A DNA stretch of 64,000 nt. Origin: Geoalkalibacter sp. Lineage in GTDB: Bacteria > Desulfobacterota > Desulfuromonadia > Desulfuromonadales > Geoalkalibacteraceae. The stretch is taken from positions 1 through 64,000 of the forward strand of contig NZ_JAUWAV010000013.1 of NCBI RefSeq assembly GCF_030605225.1, given 5' to 3'. Both the position numbers and the translations under genes were made by a program. Below are positions 42,540 to 50,988 of the stretch, one piece after another. The notes under the pieces are model-generated. The model was not told the DNA's origin and did no database searches. It was given only the letters and a program-made list of their open reading frames with translations. Every line of letters begins with the position of its first letter. Positions within the stretch are counted from its first letter, which is position 1.

Positions 42540-42764
42540 GTGGAATTTATTAAAGCTATGTTTGGTTTGCTGATTGGTTTTGTTCTTCCTGGTTATCTGA
42601 TTGTCAAATTTTGTGGATGGCTGGCAAAAAATGACAAGTCTTATCAGGAAGAACTGAAGAGAAGGCAAGAACATCTGGACAATTGCCCCTGCTGCCGGTA
42701 TGGACGTGGGAGCAGCAGCAGCGGGCCATACAATCCGCCGCAAAACTTGACATTCTTGGATTGA
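42540..42764 (+). CDS. Small membrane protein with Cys motif
   Basis: A 74-residue protein. I chose the GTG at 42540 because GGAGGG lies six bases upstream; a frame extending further left has no such site. One strong transmembrane helix (MFGLLIGFVLPGYLIVKFCGWL) is followed by a charged helix and a CPCC motif near the C terminus. It is convergent with traG, with a terminator between. Function unknown; an entry-exclusion-type role is possible from its place but not shown. Confidence 0.55.
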   Translation: MEFIKAMFGLLIGFVLPGYLIVKFCGWLAKNDKSYQEELKRRQEHLDNCPCCRYGRGSSSSGPYNPPQNLTFLD

Positions 42765-42767
42765 AAC

Positions 42768-42803
42768 AGGGCGGGATTCGACATTCTCGCCCTCTCTCTT
42801 TTT
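42768..42803 (+). terminator. Terminator between convergent genes
   Basis: AGGGCGGGA and TCTCGCCCT form a 9-bp stem (one G-T pair) around an 8-nt loop, followed by CTCTCTTTTT. It can end the small membrane-protein gene on the plus strand. Confidence 0.65.
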
Positions 42804-45800
42804 ATGGGTCTTTTTTCTGAGATGATTTCGGTGGCGCTTCTGATTCCAATTCCCCTGCGTTTGGCCAGTGTGTATCCGAGGGTCTGAAGGTGGATTTCGG
42901 AGAATAAGGGCTCTGGGGGTTGTCTAATGATTCGCGCAATAGCGAGATTCTTTCCTCACGCCCTTCTTTCCCGCCGCCTGTTGCGATATTTATAAGATTT
43001 TCTGTAATTCTCCCTCCGGCATTGTAAACTCCCCTTGCCTCCGCACCTGCATTTTGCAGGAATGCGTAGCCCTTGCTGGTGTTGTCCTTACGCTCGGTGA
43101 ACTCCTCGCCTTTTGCTTGGCGGTCTTGCTCAAGGCGTTGCCTTCCCGCACCGATCGTGGCTTCTTGATCCCTTCCGACCTGATTTGCAAGTTGCTCAAA
43201 GCTCGGCGCTAGGCCCGTGTTGACCGGCGCCGGCTCTGATCCTGGGGCAACTCCATTGGCGGCCGCTCGACGGCGGACCTCTTCAGCCGCACGCGCATGT
43301 GCGTCTTCGGGAGGTCTAATTGCTGCGGGAATGTTGTTGAGGTGTTGGGTAACATTGTTCGTTAAGCCACTGCCCTCATTTTGAATTCTTTGGCCGACTT
43401 CTCCTCCGAGAATTCTTTGGGCCTGTATTTCAGCAAAATCATTGGCGGCCGTCCGCATGGCACCTCTGGCTTCTTCGCCTCCGGGCCCTGCGGTGCCGGC
43501 TCTTTGCAAAAGCTCGTGCGTGCCATTGACGCCATATCGATCATAAAGGAACTGTTGGAGTGCCGGGGCAAGATTTTCATTGAGAAATGCCTGGTTGCCC
43601 CGAGCCGTTTCAAGGTTATTGCGCATGGTTTTTTCTCGCGACCAGGCGTTGTTGTATGCTGATGCGGATTGCTGGGTCCGGTTCAGAGTCGCCTGATAGC
43701 CGTCCCCGTATTGCTGGCCCGTCCCGTTTTTATCTACGAAATTGGAATTGCGCGTATTCTCCATGGCCGCCCGTTCGCTATCGACGATGCTGGTTGCGGC
43801 GCCATAATCTTCGCTGTTCAGGTTCTGAGCGACTCTTGCTACCTTGTCTCGATCAATGACTGACATATCATATCTGCCGCTCATATCAGCACTAATCCCA
43901 GCGCCAGAGATTTTACCTGCAAGCCACCCAAAAAAACCTTTTTCTGAATCAAATTTTATTCCAGCCCCAATTCCGCCCGTAAGTTGACTGCTAAGGAATC
44001 GCGCCTCTTCTGCGTTAAGATTGTCCACCGATTGCAGTTTATTCACGAGGCTTTCTCTTCCCTCCGACGCTTTCTGGAAGTAATGAGAAAGCCTTGTCCC
44101 CTCCGAATCGCCTCTTTCCTTTGCGGAGTTTACAGCCGTTTGTGTTTGTTCGTATTGACTTTGGAGGGCAGTGATTCCCTCGCTGACCTCCTGTCTCGCT
44201 GCCTCGGTTTGCTTGTTCGCGTCGATCAATTGATCGCTGGCTTTAGCGAGGGTGGTCTCGCCTGTACCAGTCGAGAAGGGACCCAGATTGGACACCCCTG
44301 CGGTCACTATGGGGCTGCCGGTGGTTCCTCCTGTCTTAAATCCGTGGCTGTTATCCAAGGAGGAGTTGGCAAACCCATCGCCCCCCGGTACCACATTTCC
44401 CGAAAAGTGCCCATTTTCGGTGGCTACGCCGAAACCCAGGTTGCTATCGTGGGCAAGCTGCGGCATTGAAATGCCCAGGGCATTGGCAATCTTCTTCGAT
44501 GCCAAAAAACCTTGGGTATTTTTGGTGCGATTCCATTCATCGGCCCCTGCCATGTCCTCAAAGGAATTGCTGTTCACCCAATTGTCAAAGCCCGCTGAGT
44601 TAATCAAGGAGCCCAAGCTCCCGGCGCGCCCTTCGGGTGTTGCAAGCGCCCCGGATTGCACGCCCGCGCCCTGCACCGCGCCCATGAGGTTAGAGGCCAT
44701 GCCGCTGAGAAATTGGCCTCCGACACGCACCAGCATCATGGTGATGAAGCCTGCGAGCATGATGCCCGCCGAGCGCACCATGCCGAACATAGAGAGAATC
44801 TTGGCCTCGTAGCTGGGAAAGTTGAGAATGGTCTGCACACCGAGCCCCGCCTGGCTGGCCTCCTTCATGACCTGGAGATAGTAGTAGCCCGCGCCCGAGG
44901 TGATCACCGCATCGGTAATGCCCCAGGCGGTCAGAAACACGAACAGCCCGAATATGGTGCTGAGCGCGCGGCCCACCAGGGGCGTTGGCACAAACAGCGT
45001 CAGAAAGGGGATGATGGCAATCGCCACCGCGGTGATCACCGCCTTGAGGATCGGCACCCATTCCTGGGCGGCAATGAACGCACCCGTGCCGCCGGTTGCG
45101 AGCTTGCGGCTTGATTCCATCGACATGGCCACCGCCGGATCGCCTTCCTTGATCACCTGGAACAGCGCATTGGCCACCAGGCTCTGACGGGCGACGTCGA
45201 TGTGGTTGCGGCCCGCCACGAGCATGGGGCCCTGGACCACGGCGTCGACCTGGGAGGTGTATTTGAGCCGCTGCTGAAGATCGTTGCCGTCAAGCCCGAA
45301 GAAGCCCGCGGCTGCCACCAGCGCGCTCTCGAAGGTGGCCGGATTGGAGAGCTGGGGGTTGAGATCCTCATCCCAGGCCTGGGAGCAGGTCTTGAGAAAA
45401 CCGCCCGGATGGGCGGCCGAATAGACCGGGGTGAAGACCGCGGGGTGAAAGGCCTTGGCGAGCTCCGGCCGCGCGTCGCTTGAGGTGAGAAGGGCCTCCA
45501 TGCTCAGCGTCGTTCCGGGCCGGGTCATCTCAAACATCACGCACTCGCGCAGATAAGCGGAGAGTGTGGCTTTGAGGTTGGTGTTGCCGCCGGTGCTCTG
45601 CAGCAGGCGGCTGAGGGCCGAGAGGCTGTTGCCGCCCGCGATCTGGTCGATTTTCATGTTGGGGGGATTGGCCATATCGAGAATATCAATAAAGCCGCGC
45701 TCGATGCGATTGGTGGCAAAGGCGGTGTAGGCGATGCCCACCGGACAATCGGCCACGACATCGAACTGGTTGGTGTGGGCATCATAGACGATGACGTCGG

Positions 45801-46119
45801 CGGTTTTGGTGAACAGCGCCCACCACAGCCCGACCCCGAGAAGGATCGGCAGAACGAAGGCGACCGGGTTGGCCCGGGCGCCGGTGACGCTTTGCACGAA
45901 ATAGCCGACGCCTCCCACGACGATGCCGATGATCAAGGCCAGGCCGGCCAACTGCACATAGGCGCTGGCGGCGAAAATCAGCGAGATCTTGCGAAAGGCG
46001 TCACTGAGGGGTTTAAACCCGTCGAAGGTGTAGTATTCGACGGTGCCCGGCGCCGCCAGGGCGGCCCCCGTCCAGACCAGCAGCACCAGCAGAAAAAGAC
46101 AAAGGGTTTTGATCCGCAT
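42802..46119 (-). CDS. traG: TraG, inner-membrane mating-pair stabilisation protein
   Basis: An 1105-residue protein. I use the second ATG, 10 bases after GGGGAG; the first lies too close to that site. The N-terminal 500 residues contain the TraG membrane region (VEYYTFDGFKPLSDAFRKI, several hydrophobic segments at 30-110 and 350-470). The C-terminal 550 residues are soluble, Gln/Asn/Ala-rich and coiled-coil-prone. In F, the N part works in pilus assembly and the C part in mating-pair stabilisation and recognition by entry exclusion. The DNA for the C-terminal part (about 42802-44500) is visibly more AT-rich than the N-terminal part. It is the last gene of the minus-strand operon. Confidence 0.9.
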   Translation of the reverse strand: MRIKTLCLFLLVLLVWTGAALAAPGTVEYYTFDGFKPLSDAFRKISLIFAASAYVQLAGLALIIGIVVGGVGYFVQSVTGARANPVAFVLPILLGVGLWWALFTKTADVIVYDAHTNQFDVVADCPVGIAYTAFATNRIERGFIDILDMANPPNMKIDQIAGGNSLSALSRLLQSTGGNTNLKATLSAYLRECVMFEMTRPGTTLSMEALLTSSDARPELAKAFHPAVFTPVYSAAHPGGFLKTCSQAWDEDLNPQLSNPATFESALVAAAGFFGLDGNDLQQRLKYTSQVDAVVQGPMLVAGRNHIDVARQSLVANALFQVIKEGDPAVAMSMESSRKLATGGTGAFIAAQEWVPILKAVITAVAIAIIPFLTLFVPTPLVGRALSTIFGLFVFLTAWGITDAVITSGAGYYYLQVMKEASQAGLGVQTILNFPSYEAKILSMFGMVRSAGIMLAGFITMMLVRVGGQFLSGMASNLMGAVQGAGVQSGALATPEGRAGSLGSLINSAGFDNWVNSNSFEDMAGADEWNRTKNTQGFLASKKIANALGISMPQLAHDSNLGFGVATENGHFSGNVVPGGDGFANSSLDNSHGFKTGGTTGSPIVTAGVSNLGPFSTGTGETTLAKASDQLIDANKQTEAARQEVSEGITALQSQYEQTQTAVNSAKERGDSEGTRLSHYFQKASEGRESLVNKLQSVDNLNAEEARFLSSQLTGGIGAGIKFDSEKGFFGWLAGKISGAGISADMSGRYDMSVIDRDKVARVAQNLNSEDYGAATSIVDSERAAMENTRNSNFVDKNGTGQQYGDGYQATLNRTQQSASAYNNAWSREKTMRNNLETARGNQAFLNENLAPALQQFLYDRYGVNGTHELLQRAGTAGPGGEEARGAMRTAANDFAEIQAQRILGGEVGQRIQNEGSGLTNNVTQHLNNIPAAIRPPEDAHARAAEEVRRRAAANGVAPGSEPAPVNTGLAPSFEQLANQVGRDQEATIGAGRQRLEQDRQAKGEEFTERKDNTSKGYAFLQNAGAEARGVYNAGGRITENLINIATGGGKEGREERISLLRESLDNPQSPYSPKSTFRPSDTHWPNAGELESEAPPKSSQKKDP

Positions 46120-46143
46120 GAAAATCATTCTCCCCCAAGAAAT

Positions 46144-47598
46144 CTAGCGCAGCCGCTGCGCCAGGGCGTTGCTGTAGCGCCGGGTGAGCTCGCGCTCGAT
46201 CTGCTCGTTGGTCGTGCGAAAGACGTTTAAGAAATCAAAGGTCGCCTGGGCCTGCTGCATCGATTGGGTGTAGCTTAGCCCCATGAGCTGCTGGGCGCGC
46301 TCGATGCGCCGCTGCACATCCTTGAGCCCCTTGAGGATGTCATCGCCGATCTGGGCGATCTGGCAGGTGGCTGCTTCTCGATCAGTATCAGCCCCCTGGC
46401 CCGCCGAGAACAGGGTGAGGCCCTTGTTCGACAAGTGGTCGATGCGGTTGTAGAAATCGGCCATCAGGCGCATGGCCATGGCGCGGGCCACCAGATCGGC
46501 CATCTGCGCGGTCACGGCACCTTCCTGGCCGCTGGCGACCGCGGTCTTCATGGCCGAGTAAATGGGAATGGGGCTGTTTTCCACAAAGGTGAGGACCTCC
46601 TGTCCCATGTTGGCGAGGGCGCCCTTGTTGCGCACGTTGCTGCCGACGACTTGCAGCACGCGGGCCGCATAATCGATGAAGTCGGCGTTGGCATCGGGAA
46701 TCACCCCGCATTGCAGGTCGGAGGCGCGCCGCGCGAAAATCCGCCCGTCGAGAAAGGCTTCGACATCATTGGCATTGTTCTCCGGGCAGGGTTCAACGAG
46801 AGTGGTCTTGAAGCCGTCCTCGGAGGAGCCGACGAGGACATCGCCGATGATGCCGCGCATCAGATCGGTGTGGTCGACAGGGATCGCCATGTTCTGGCCA
46901 AGCAGGCCCAGGATCAGGCCGCCGTTGTAGTTGCCGAGAAAGGTTCGGCGGATTTCCTCGGAGCAGCCCTGCACGGTTTTTTCGACATCGGCGCCGCGGA
47001 TGTTGTCGTTGGCTTGCGCCTTGCGAAAAAACTGATGGAGAAACTCAATCTCCCCGAGCTTGGTCTGGGCGGTGGAGACGGCGGTCCCGATTTTCTGATC
47101 GATGTTCTTGCCAAAGCTCTCCGCCGATTTGTCCAGCCCGGTGAGCGCGAGCAGTTGCCGGGAGCCCTCGCACTCGTTGAGCAGCATGCCGTTGAGGATG
47201 TTGATGATGTTCTCGAACTTGCCGACCGAACTCGAGAGCTGCTGGGTCATGGCGTTAAGGGCCAGATCAAAGGCGATGGCCGGCGCGTTCATGATCATCA
47301 TCTGCATCTTGTCGACCAGATAATCAAAGCCAAGAAAGCTAAAGCCGCCGAGAAAGGCATCCACGCCGCCGCAGCCCACCGAGAGCCGCGGCCGCTGAAA
47401 GGTGATGGGGTAGTCGCTGGTGGAGGGCCAGCGCGCGCTGTAGCTGCCGCCGAAGAGGTAGTTTCTTTTTTGCCCCTCGAAGTAGCCGCCGCCCTGGGAG
47501 GTGGTGGCCGAGATCCAGTCGTCGAGCATGCCGGCCTGCAGGGGGGCCGAAAAAGTCAGAATGCCGATCAGCACGAGGGCAAGAATTTTTGCGAACAT
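46144..47598 (-). CDS. traH: TraH, pilus-assembly protein
   Basis: A 484-residue protein with a signal peptide (ILALVLIGILTFSAPLQA), then TraH features: GGSYSARWP, RLSVGCGGVDAFLGGFSFLG, and helical segments around ALNAMTQQLSS. Length is close to F TraH (458). GGAG lies seven bases before the ATG. It follows traF and precedes traG, the canonical order. Confidence 0.93.
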   Translation of the reverse strand: MFAKILALVLIGILTFSAPLQAGMLDDWISATTSQGGGYFEGQKRNYLFGGSYSARWPSTSDYPITFQRPRLSVGCGGVDAFLGGFSFLGFDYLVDKMQMMIMNAPAIAFDLALNAMTQQLSSSVGKFENIINILNGMLLNECEGSRQLLALTGLDKSAESFGKNIDQKIGTAVSTAQTKLGEIEFLHQFFRKAQANDNIRGADVEKTVQGCSEEIRRTFLGNYNGGLILGLLGQNMAIPVDHTDLMRGIIGDVLVGSSEDGFKTTLVEPCPENNANDVEAFLDGRIFARRASDLQCGVIPDANADFIDYAARVLQVVGSNVRNKGALANMGQEVLTFVENSPIPIYSAMKTAVASGQEGAVTAQMADLVARAMAMRLMADFYNRIDHLSNKGLTLFSAGQGADTDREAATCQIAQIGDDILKGLKDVQRRIERAQQLMGLSYTQSMQQAQATFDFLNVFRTTNEQIERELTRRYSNALAQRLR

Positions 47599-47615
47599 GG
47601 GGATTCTCCGTGGCG

Positions 47616-48476
47616 CTAGGGGCGACGCATGGGTTGGCCGGCATCAAGGGCGCTGCCCCGCTGGAATTCATAGAGCGAGTAGTCGCTGGGGTCGAGGCCT
47701 CCGCCAAGAAGGCGCATGCCGCGATAAATGTTCTGCTCGATCTGGGCGAGGGAGATCACGCCCACCGCCACGGGAAAAGGACGCGAGACCTCCTGGTTGA
47801 CCAGCAGGATGGTCGGGGTGGTCTCGATGTCAAAGCGCGCCGCCAGTCCCGGCTCGGCGTCGATATCCACGGCTTTGATTTCCCAGCGGTACTTGTTGGT
47901 GAAGGCCTGAAGAATCTCGGCCTGGGGCGTGCAGTAGCCGCAGCCGCGGCTGTAGAAAAACAGCAGCCCGTGGGTTTGGCGCCCCTCGTGGATCGCCGTC
48001 TCGATGTCGCCGAATTGCTGCTGGTAGAGGGCTTTGCGTCCCGGGGCGGCGAGCGGCGAATCCTTGAGGTAGTTGAATTCGGGGTTGGTCTGGGCCACAT
48101 AGGCCGCGACGTTGGCAAACTGCACGGATTTGCGCCGGGAGATGTCCTGCATGCGGTACCAGTCCTTGACGTTTGGTTCCGAGGGGTGCTGGACCGCGGC
48201 GTTGAGCGTGTTGGTGTAGATTTCCTGAAACCGCTCGGGGTGAAGGCTCCAGAGCTCCTCCAGGGAAAAATCGCGCGCGGTGGGTTTGGCGGCCAAGGCC
48301 TCGGGCTCCTGGGGCGCCTCGGGTTGCTCCTCGATGGGCGGATCCTGATACCAGAACCAGCCCTCCTTGCTGCGATCCCACCAGGTCTCTCGCTTGCCGG
48401 CGGCGAGGGGCTCGGCAAACGCGGCCGGCGCGCACAACAGCGCCGCCAGGGCCAGGCTAAAAAAGAGGCGTGACAT
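47616..48476 (-). CDS. traF: TraF, thioredoxin-like periplasmic assembly protein
   Basis: A 286-residue protein with a signal peptide (LFFSLALAALLCAPAAFA) and the TraF N-terminal block GWFWYQDPP. The C-terminal thioredoxin-like domain has Cys179-Gly-Tyr-Cys182 (LLFFYSRGCGYC) and cis-Pro in FDIETTPTILLV. Many TraF proteins have lost the Cys pair; this one keeps it, so redox activity is likely. It overlaps the preceding peptidase gene by 20 nt. Confidence 0.93.
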   Translation of the reverse strand: MSRLFFSLALAALLCAPAAFAEPLAAGKRETWWDRSKEGWFWYQDPPIEEQPEAPQEPEALAAKPTARDFSLEELWSLHPERFQEIYTNTLNAAVQHPSEPNVKDWYRMQDISRRKSVQFANVAAYVAQTNPEFNYLKDSPLAAPGRKALYQQQFGDIETAIHEGRQTHGLLFFYSRGCGYCTPQAEILQAFTNKYRWEIKAVDIDAEPGLAARFDIETTPTILLVNQEVSRPFPVAVGVISLAQIEQNIYRGMRLLGGGLDPSDYSLYEFQRGSALDAGQPMRRP

Positions 48477-49014
48477 GGATCTCGAACTCCTCGTAGCGGA
48501 TCAGGCCGTAGTATTTCGAATCCCAGGCGCGCGGATGCTCGCCCACCATGAAGAAATGCCCCGCCGGAATCACCCCTTGAAAATTCGTGGGCTCCAGGGC
48601 CTGGCCCTGGGAGTCCTCGCGCAGGGCTTCTCCGAGCCAGTTGGCTCCGCAGTAGAAGCTGCCGCGGTCCATGCGGATGGCCTGGCCGGGCAGGCAGCCG
48701 ATCGATTTGACCATGAGGTTCGGCTGCGCGTCGTCGGTCCAGGGATGCGTCCGGCGGTAGGCAAGGTAGCTGCCGATCTTGAGGGCGCCGGCCTCGGGCA
48801 CCGCGCCGCGCAGCCAGATGCGGTAGGGCAGCGAGGCGCTGGTGGTGATCAGCAGCTTCTCGGGCCCCCAGAAGGCCACCGGCGAGAGCACCGCGATCAG
48901 CGCCCAGGCCCACCAGGGGTAGCGCCGGCGCGGCCGGGCGCCGAAAAGCCGTGCCCGCGGGCGCGGGCGCGCCAAGCGCGCCCCCTCGGCGTCAGGGCTG
49001 GATTTCGTTTCCAT
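48457..49014 (-). CDS. trhF-like: S26-family signal peptidase (TrhF/TraF-RP4 type)
   Basis: A 185-residue protein with one transmembrane helix (WWAWALIAVLSPVAFWG), then the S26 catalytic pair: Ser61 in SASLPYRIW and Lys103 in LMVKSIGCLPG, and the late block IPAGHFFMVGEHPRAWDSKYYG. Such peptidases occur in F-like systems of the R27/SXT type and in RP4, where they process or cyclise pilin. It lies between trbI and traF with overlapping ends. Substrate is presumably the TraA pilin. Confidence 0.85.
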   Translation of the reverse strand: METKSSPDAEGARLARPRPRARLFGARPRRRYPWWAWALIAVLSPVAFWGPEKLLITTSASLPYRIWLRGAVPEAGALKIGSYLAYRRTHPWTDDAQPNLMVKSIGCLPGQAIRMDRGSFYCGANWLGEALREDSQGQALEPTNFQGVIPAGHFFMVGEHPRAWDSKYYGLIRYEEFEIHVTPLF

Positions 49015-49336
49015 GGTTCAACACCACCTCCTTGAGAAACACCACCGTGCCCGGCGGCTGGTGAGAGATTCGTTGCTCGAGCAGATCGAAGCGCTGCCGC
49101 ATCTGCTCCTCGGAGATTTCGCCGCGCAGGCTCTTCTCCCGCAAATCCTCGATGAAGGAGCGAACATCCACCGTCACCACCTTCACGGCGAACTGATCGT
49201 GATAAATCTTGACGGCGCCCGCGGCGCTGAGTGCACTGACCAGCAGCGAAAGCATCAGCGCGCCAACCCAGGATATGCCGGCGCCGGGGACGGCTTTCGG
49301 GGTCTGGGACGCGCTGGGGGGCGTTTCTTCACTCAC
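48992..49336 (-). CDS. trbI: TrbI (F-type)
   Basis: A 114-residue protein beginning with GTG, which has AAGGAG seven bases upstream. An N-terminal segment with one transmembrane helix (ALMLSLLVSALSAAGAVKI) is followed by a periplasmic helix-rich part (VVTVDVRSFIEDLREK, FDLLEQRISHQPPGTVVFLK), the TrbI F-type layout. F TrbI (128 residues) affects pilus retraction. It is the first gene of the trbI-trhF-traF-traH-traG unit and lies 64 nt after motif copy C. Confidence 0.8.
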   Translation of the reverse strand: MSEETPPSASQTPKAVPGAGISWVGALMLSLLVSALSAAGAVKIYHDQFAVKVVTVDVRSFIEDLREKSLRGEISEEQMRQRFDLLEQRISHQPPGTVVFLKEVVLNHGNEIQP

Positions 49337-49385
49337 GGCAAGTCTCCTTTTTGACCAAGCAAGAATTTGTTCGCACCTCTCATTT

Positions 49386-49450
49386 TTAAAAGACCGCTCC
49401 TCCCCCAAAAATTTCCTCCGCAAAAAATTATTTTTTCCCAACCGGATATT
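49386..49450 (-). promoter_or_regulatory. Shared transfer-operon motif, copy C
   Basis: On the minus strand: AAAAAATAATTTTTTGCGG, then AAATTTTTGGGGGAGG, then CGGTCTTTTA. It precedes the GTG of trbI by about 50-64 nt. It is a near copy of the motifs at 11511-11571 and 49502-49564. Confidence 0.65.
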
Positions 49451-49501
49451 TCCTCGCTCGGGTCCCGGGCGAGTTCTCCCCGCGGTTATCTGCCGCGCCA
49501 T

Positions 49502-49564
49502 GAGCGCAAAATAATTTTTGCGCCTGGCTTTTTTTGAAAATTTTGGGGGAGGCCCCGCCCTTTA
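49502..49564 (+). promoter_or_regulatory. Shared transfer-operon motif, copy B
   Basis: Plus strand: GCAAAATAATTTTTGCGC, then AAAATTTTGGGGGAGG, then CCGCCCTTTA. It precedes the ATG of the lytic transglycosylase by about 48-61 nt. Copies B and C face away from each other in the divergent region and together form a long imperfect inverted repeat. Confidence 0.65.
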
Positions 49565-49611
49565 GAGAGTAGAGGCGGATTTTCTCAAGCAAGGGAGCAG
49601 CAGCGGATTCA

Positions 49612-50055
49612 ATGGCGCGGGCGATCGTGACTCTTTGGTTGATGGGATTTTGGGTGCCGGCGGTGCTGGCCCAGGATTATTGCTTTGAGCAGGCGGCGGC
49701 GGAGTACCAGGTGCCGGCGCATTGGCTCTGGGCCATTGCCAAGGTGGAGAGCGCCTTTGATCCGGCGGCGACCAACACCAACACCAACGGCAGTGTCGAT
49801 TTCGGGGTCATGCAGATCAACAGCTGGTGGGTGAAAAAGATCGGCGAGCAGGGCTGGGCGCAACTGGGCGATCCCTGCACCAACATTCGCATGGGTGCCT
49901 ACGTGCTGGCTGATTGTCTCAAGCGCTTCGGCCGAAATTGGCAGGGCATCGGCTGCTACAACGCGGTCACCCCGAGCAAGCAGCTGGTCTACGCCAAGAA
50001 AGTGATCCCCATCATCCTCGCCCTGGAGAGCTCGCATGCGCTGGGGAAACCATAA
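49612..50055 (+). CDS. Lytic transglycosylase (VirB1-like)
   Basis: A 147-residue exported SLT-domain enzyme. A signal peptide (IVTLWLMGFWVPAVLA) precedes the catalytic Glu46 in AIAKVESAFDP, the family block FGVMQINSWW, and ALGDPCTNI/GCYNAVTP near the end. It should cut peptidoglycan to let the secretion channel pass. It is the first gene of the plus-strand operon behind motif copy B and overlaps the next gene by 20 nt. Confidence 0.92.
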   Translation: MARAIVTLWLMGFWVPAVLAQDYCFEQAAAEYQVPAHWLWAIAKVESAFDPAATNTNTNGSVDFGVMQINSWWVKKIGEQGWAQLGDPCTNIRMGAYVLADCLKRFGRNWQGIGCYNAVTPSKQLVYAKKVIPIILALESSHALGKP

Positions 50056-50539
50056 GGCCACCACCGCCCTATTGGTCTACGCCGGCACGGGGGATCTCAC
50101 CCTGACCACGGTGGCCACCCTGGGCGCGGTGGTGCCCGACGCCGCGGAGTTTGCCCTGTGCGGACTCTCGCCGCACCGCGGCCTGGGGCATTGGCCCTAT
50201 CCCTACCTGGTTCTTGCGGGCGCCTGTTATTGGGCGTGGCTGCACGGCGGCACTTTGTTGCTGCTCTACCTGGCGTTTTTCCTGGTGGGGGCCTTGATCC
50301 ATCTTCTCGAGGATGCGCTCTCACCGGGCGGCATTCCGTGGGGCAGGCCTCTCGGGCCGCGCCGCGGGCTGGGGCTCTATGTGCCTTTCGCGCCCAGCGA
50401 GTTTTTTCTGGCACTTGGCCTTCTGGTGGCGGCCGCCGGGGTGATCTGGGTCAGCGGGTATGCCGCGATCCCCTATCTGGCCGGGGAGATCGAGCGCTTT
50501 TTGGTGGTGGCGGAGTATTTCGGCCGCAAAATTCTTTGA
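50036..50539 (+). CDS. DUF457/YdjM-like membrane protein
   Basis: A 167-residue protein with three or four hydrophobic segments and His/Asp motifs at membrane edges: MRWGNHKATT, a central VVPDAAEF, SPHRGLGHWP and ALIHLLEDALSPGGIPW. This is the pattern of membrane-bound predicted metal-dependent hydrolases (YdjM/DUF457). Substrate unknown. It overlaps the transglycosylase gene, so it belongs to the same operon. Confidence 0.75.
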   Translation: MRWGNHKATTALLVYAGTGDLTLTTVATLGAVVPDAAEFALCGLSPHRGLGHWPYPYLVLAGACYWAWLHGGTLLLLYLAFFLVGALIHLLEDALSPGGIPWGRPLGPRRGLGLYVPFAPSEFFLALGLLVAAAGVIWVSGYAAIPYLAGEIERFLVVAEYFGRKIL

Positions 50540-50560
50540 CCTATAAGGAACCTTGTTCAG

Positions 50561-50965
50561 ATGCGAAAAATGCCCGACAAGCCGACCAAGGTGGTCGCCC
50601 TGCGGCGGCCGAGCCCGTTTGAAAAAATCCGCAACGACCTTTTCGCCCTTGAGGACGCCGCCGAGATGCTGGCCTTCATCCAGCGCGAAATCCCGCGCGC
50701 GGTGGAGGTTTTGCGCACCACCACCATTAAATGTGACTTGAGTTACGACGGTCTGCGCCAGTATTTCGTGCTCTATCTCTGCACGACGCCCAACGCGCCT
50801 GGCATGCCGATGGTGTTTCGCGGGGTGTGCGCCAAATCGCTCATGGTGGCCGCCGCCGAGCGGCTCTGTCGCATGGTGGCACCCCCCCAGAGGCAGTATG
50901 TGCCCATCGAGGGAATCGAGCCGCGCTATGTCCCCAAAATGCCGGTTTTCGAAAAAAAACCCTGA
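50561..50965 (+). CDS. Small protein of unknown function
   Basis: A 134-residue soluble protein. Its N-terminal half is basic and helical (FEKIRNDLFALEDAAEMLAFI), followed by a beta-rich part (YFVLYLCTTPNAPGMPMVFRG). I do not recognise a family. It is placed 21 nt after the DUF457-like gene and 23 nt before topoisomerase III, so it is co-transcribed. Confidence 0.65.
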   Translation: MRKMPDKPTKVVALRRPSPFEKIRNDLFALEDAAEMLAFIQREIPRAVEVLRTTTIKCDLSYDGLRQYFVLYLCTTPNAPGMPMVFRGVCAKSLMVAAAERLCRMVAPPQRQYVPIEGIEPRYVPKMPVFEKKP

Positions 50966-50988
50966 TTTCGGCCCGCAGGTGGCGCTTC

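Noticed and set aside
46435-47619. 394-codon plus-strand frame opposite traH
   Set aside because: Antisense to traH; His/Gly/Val-rich shadow without family features.
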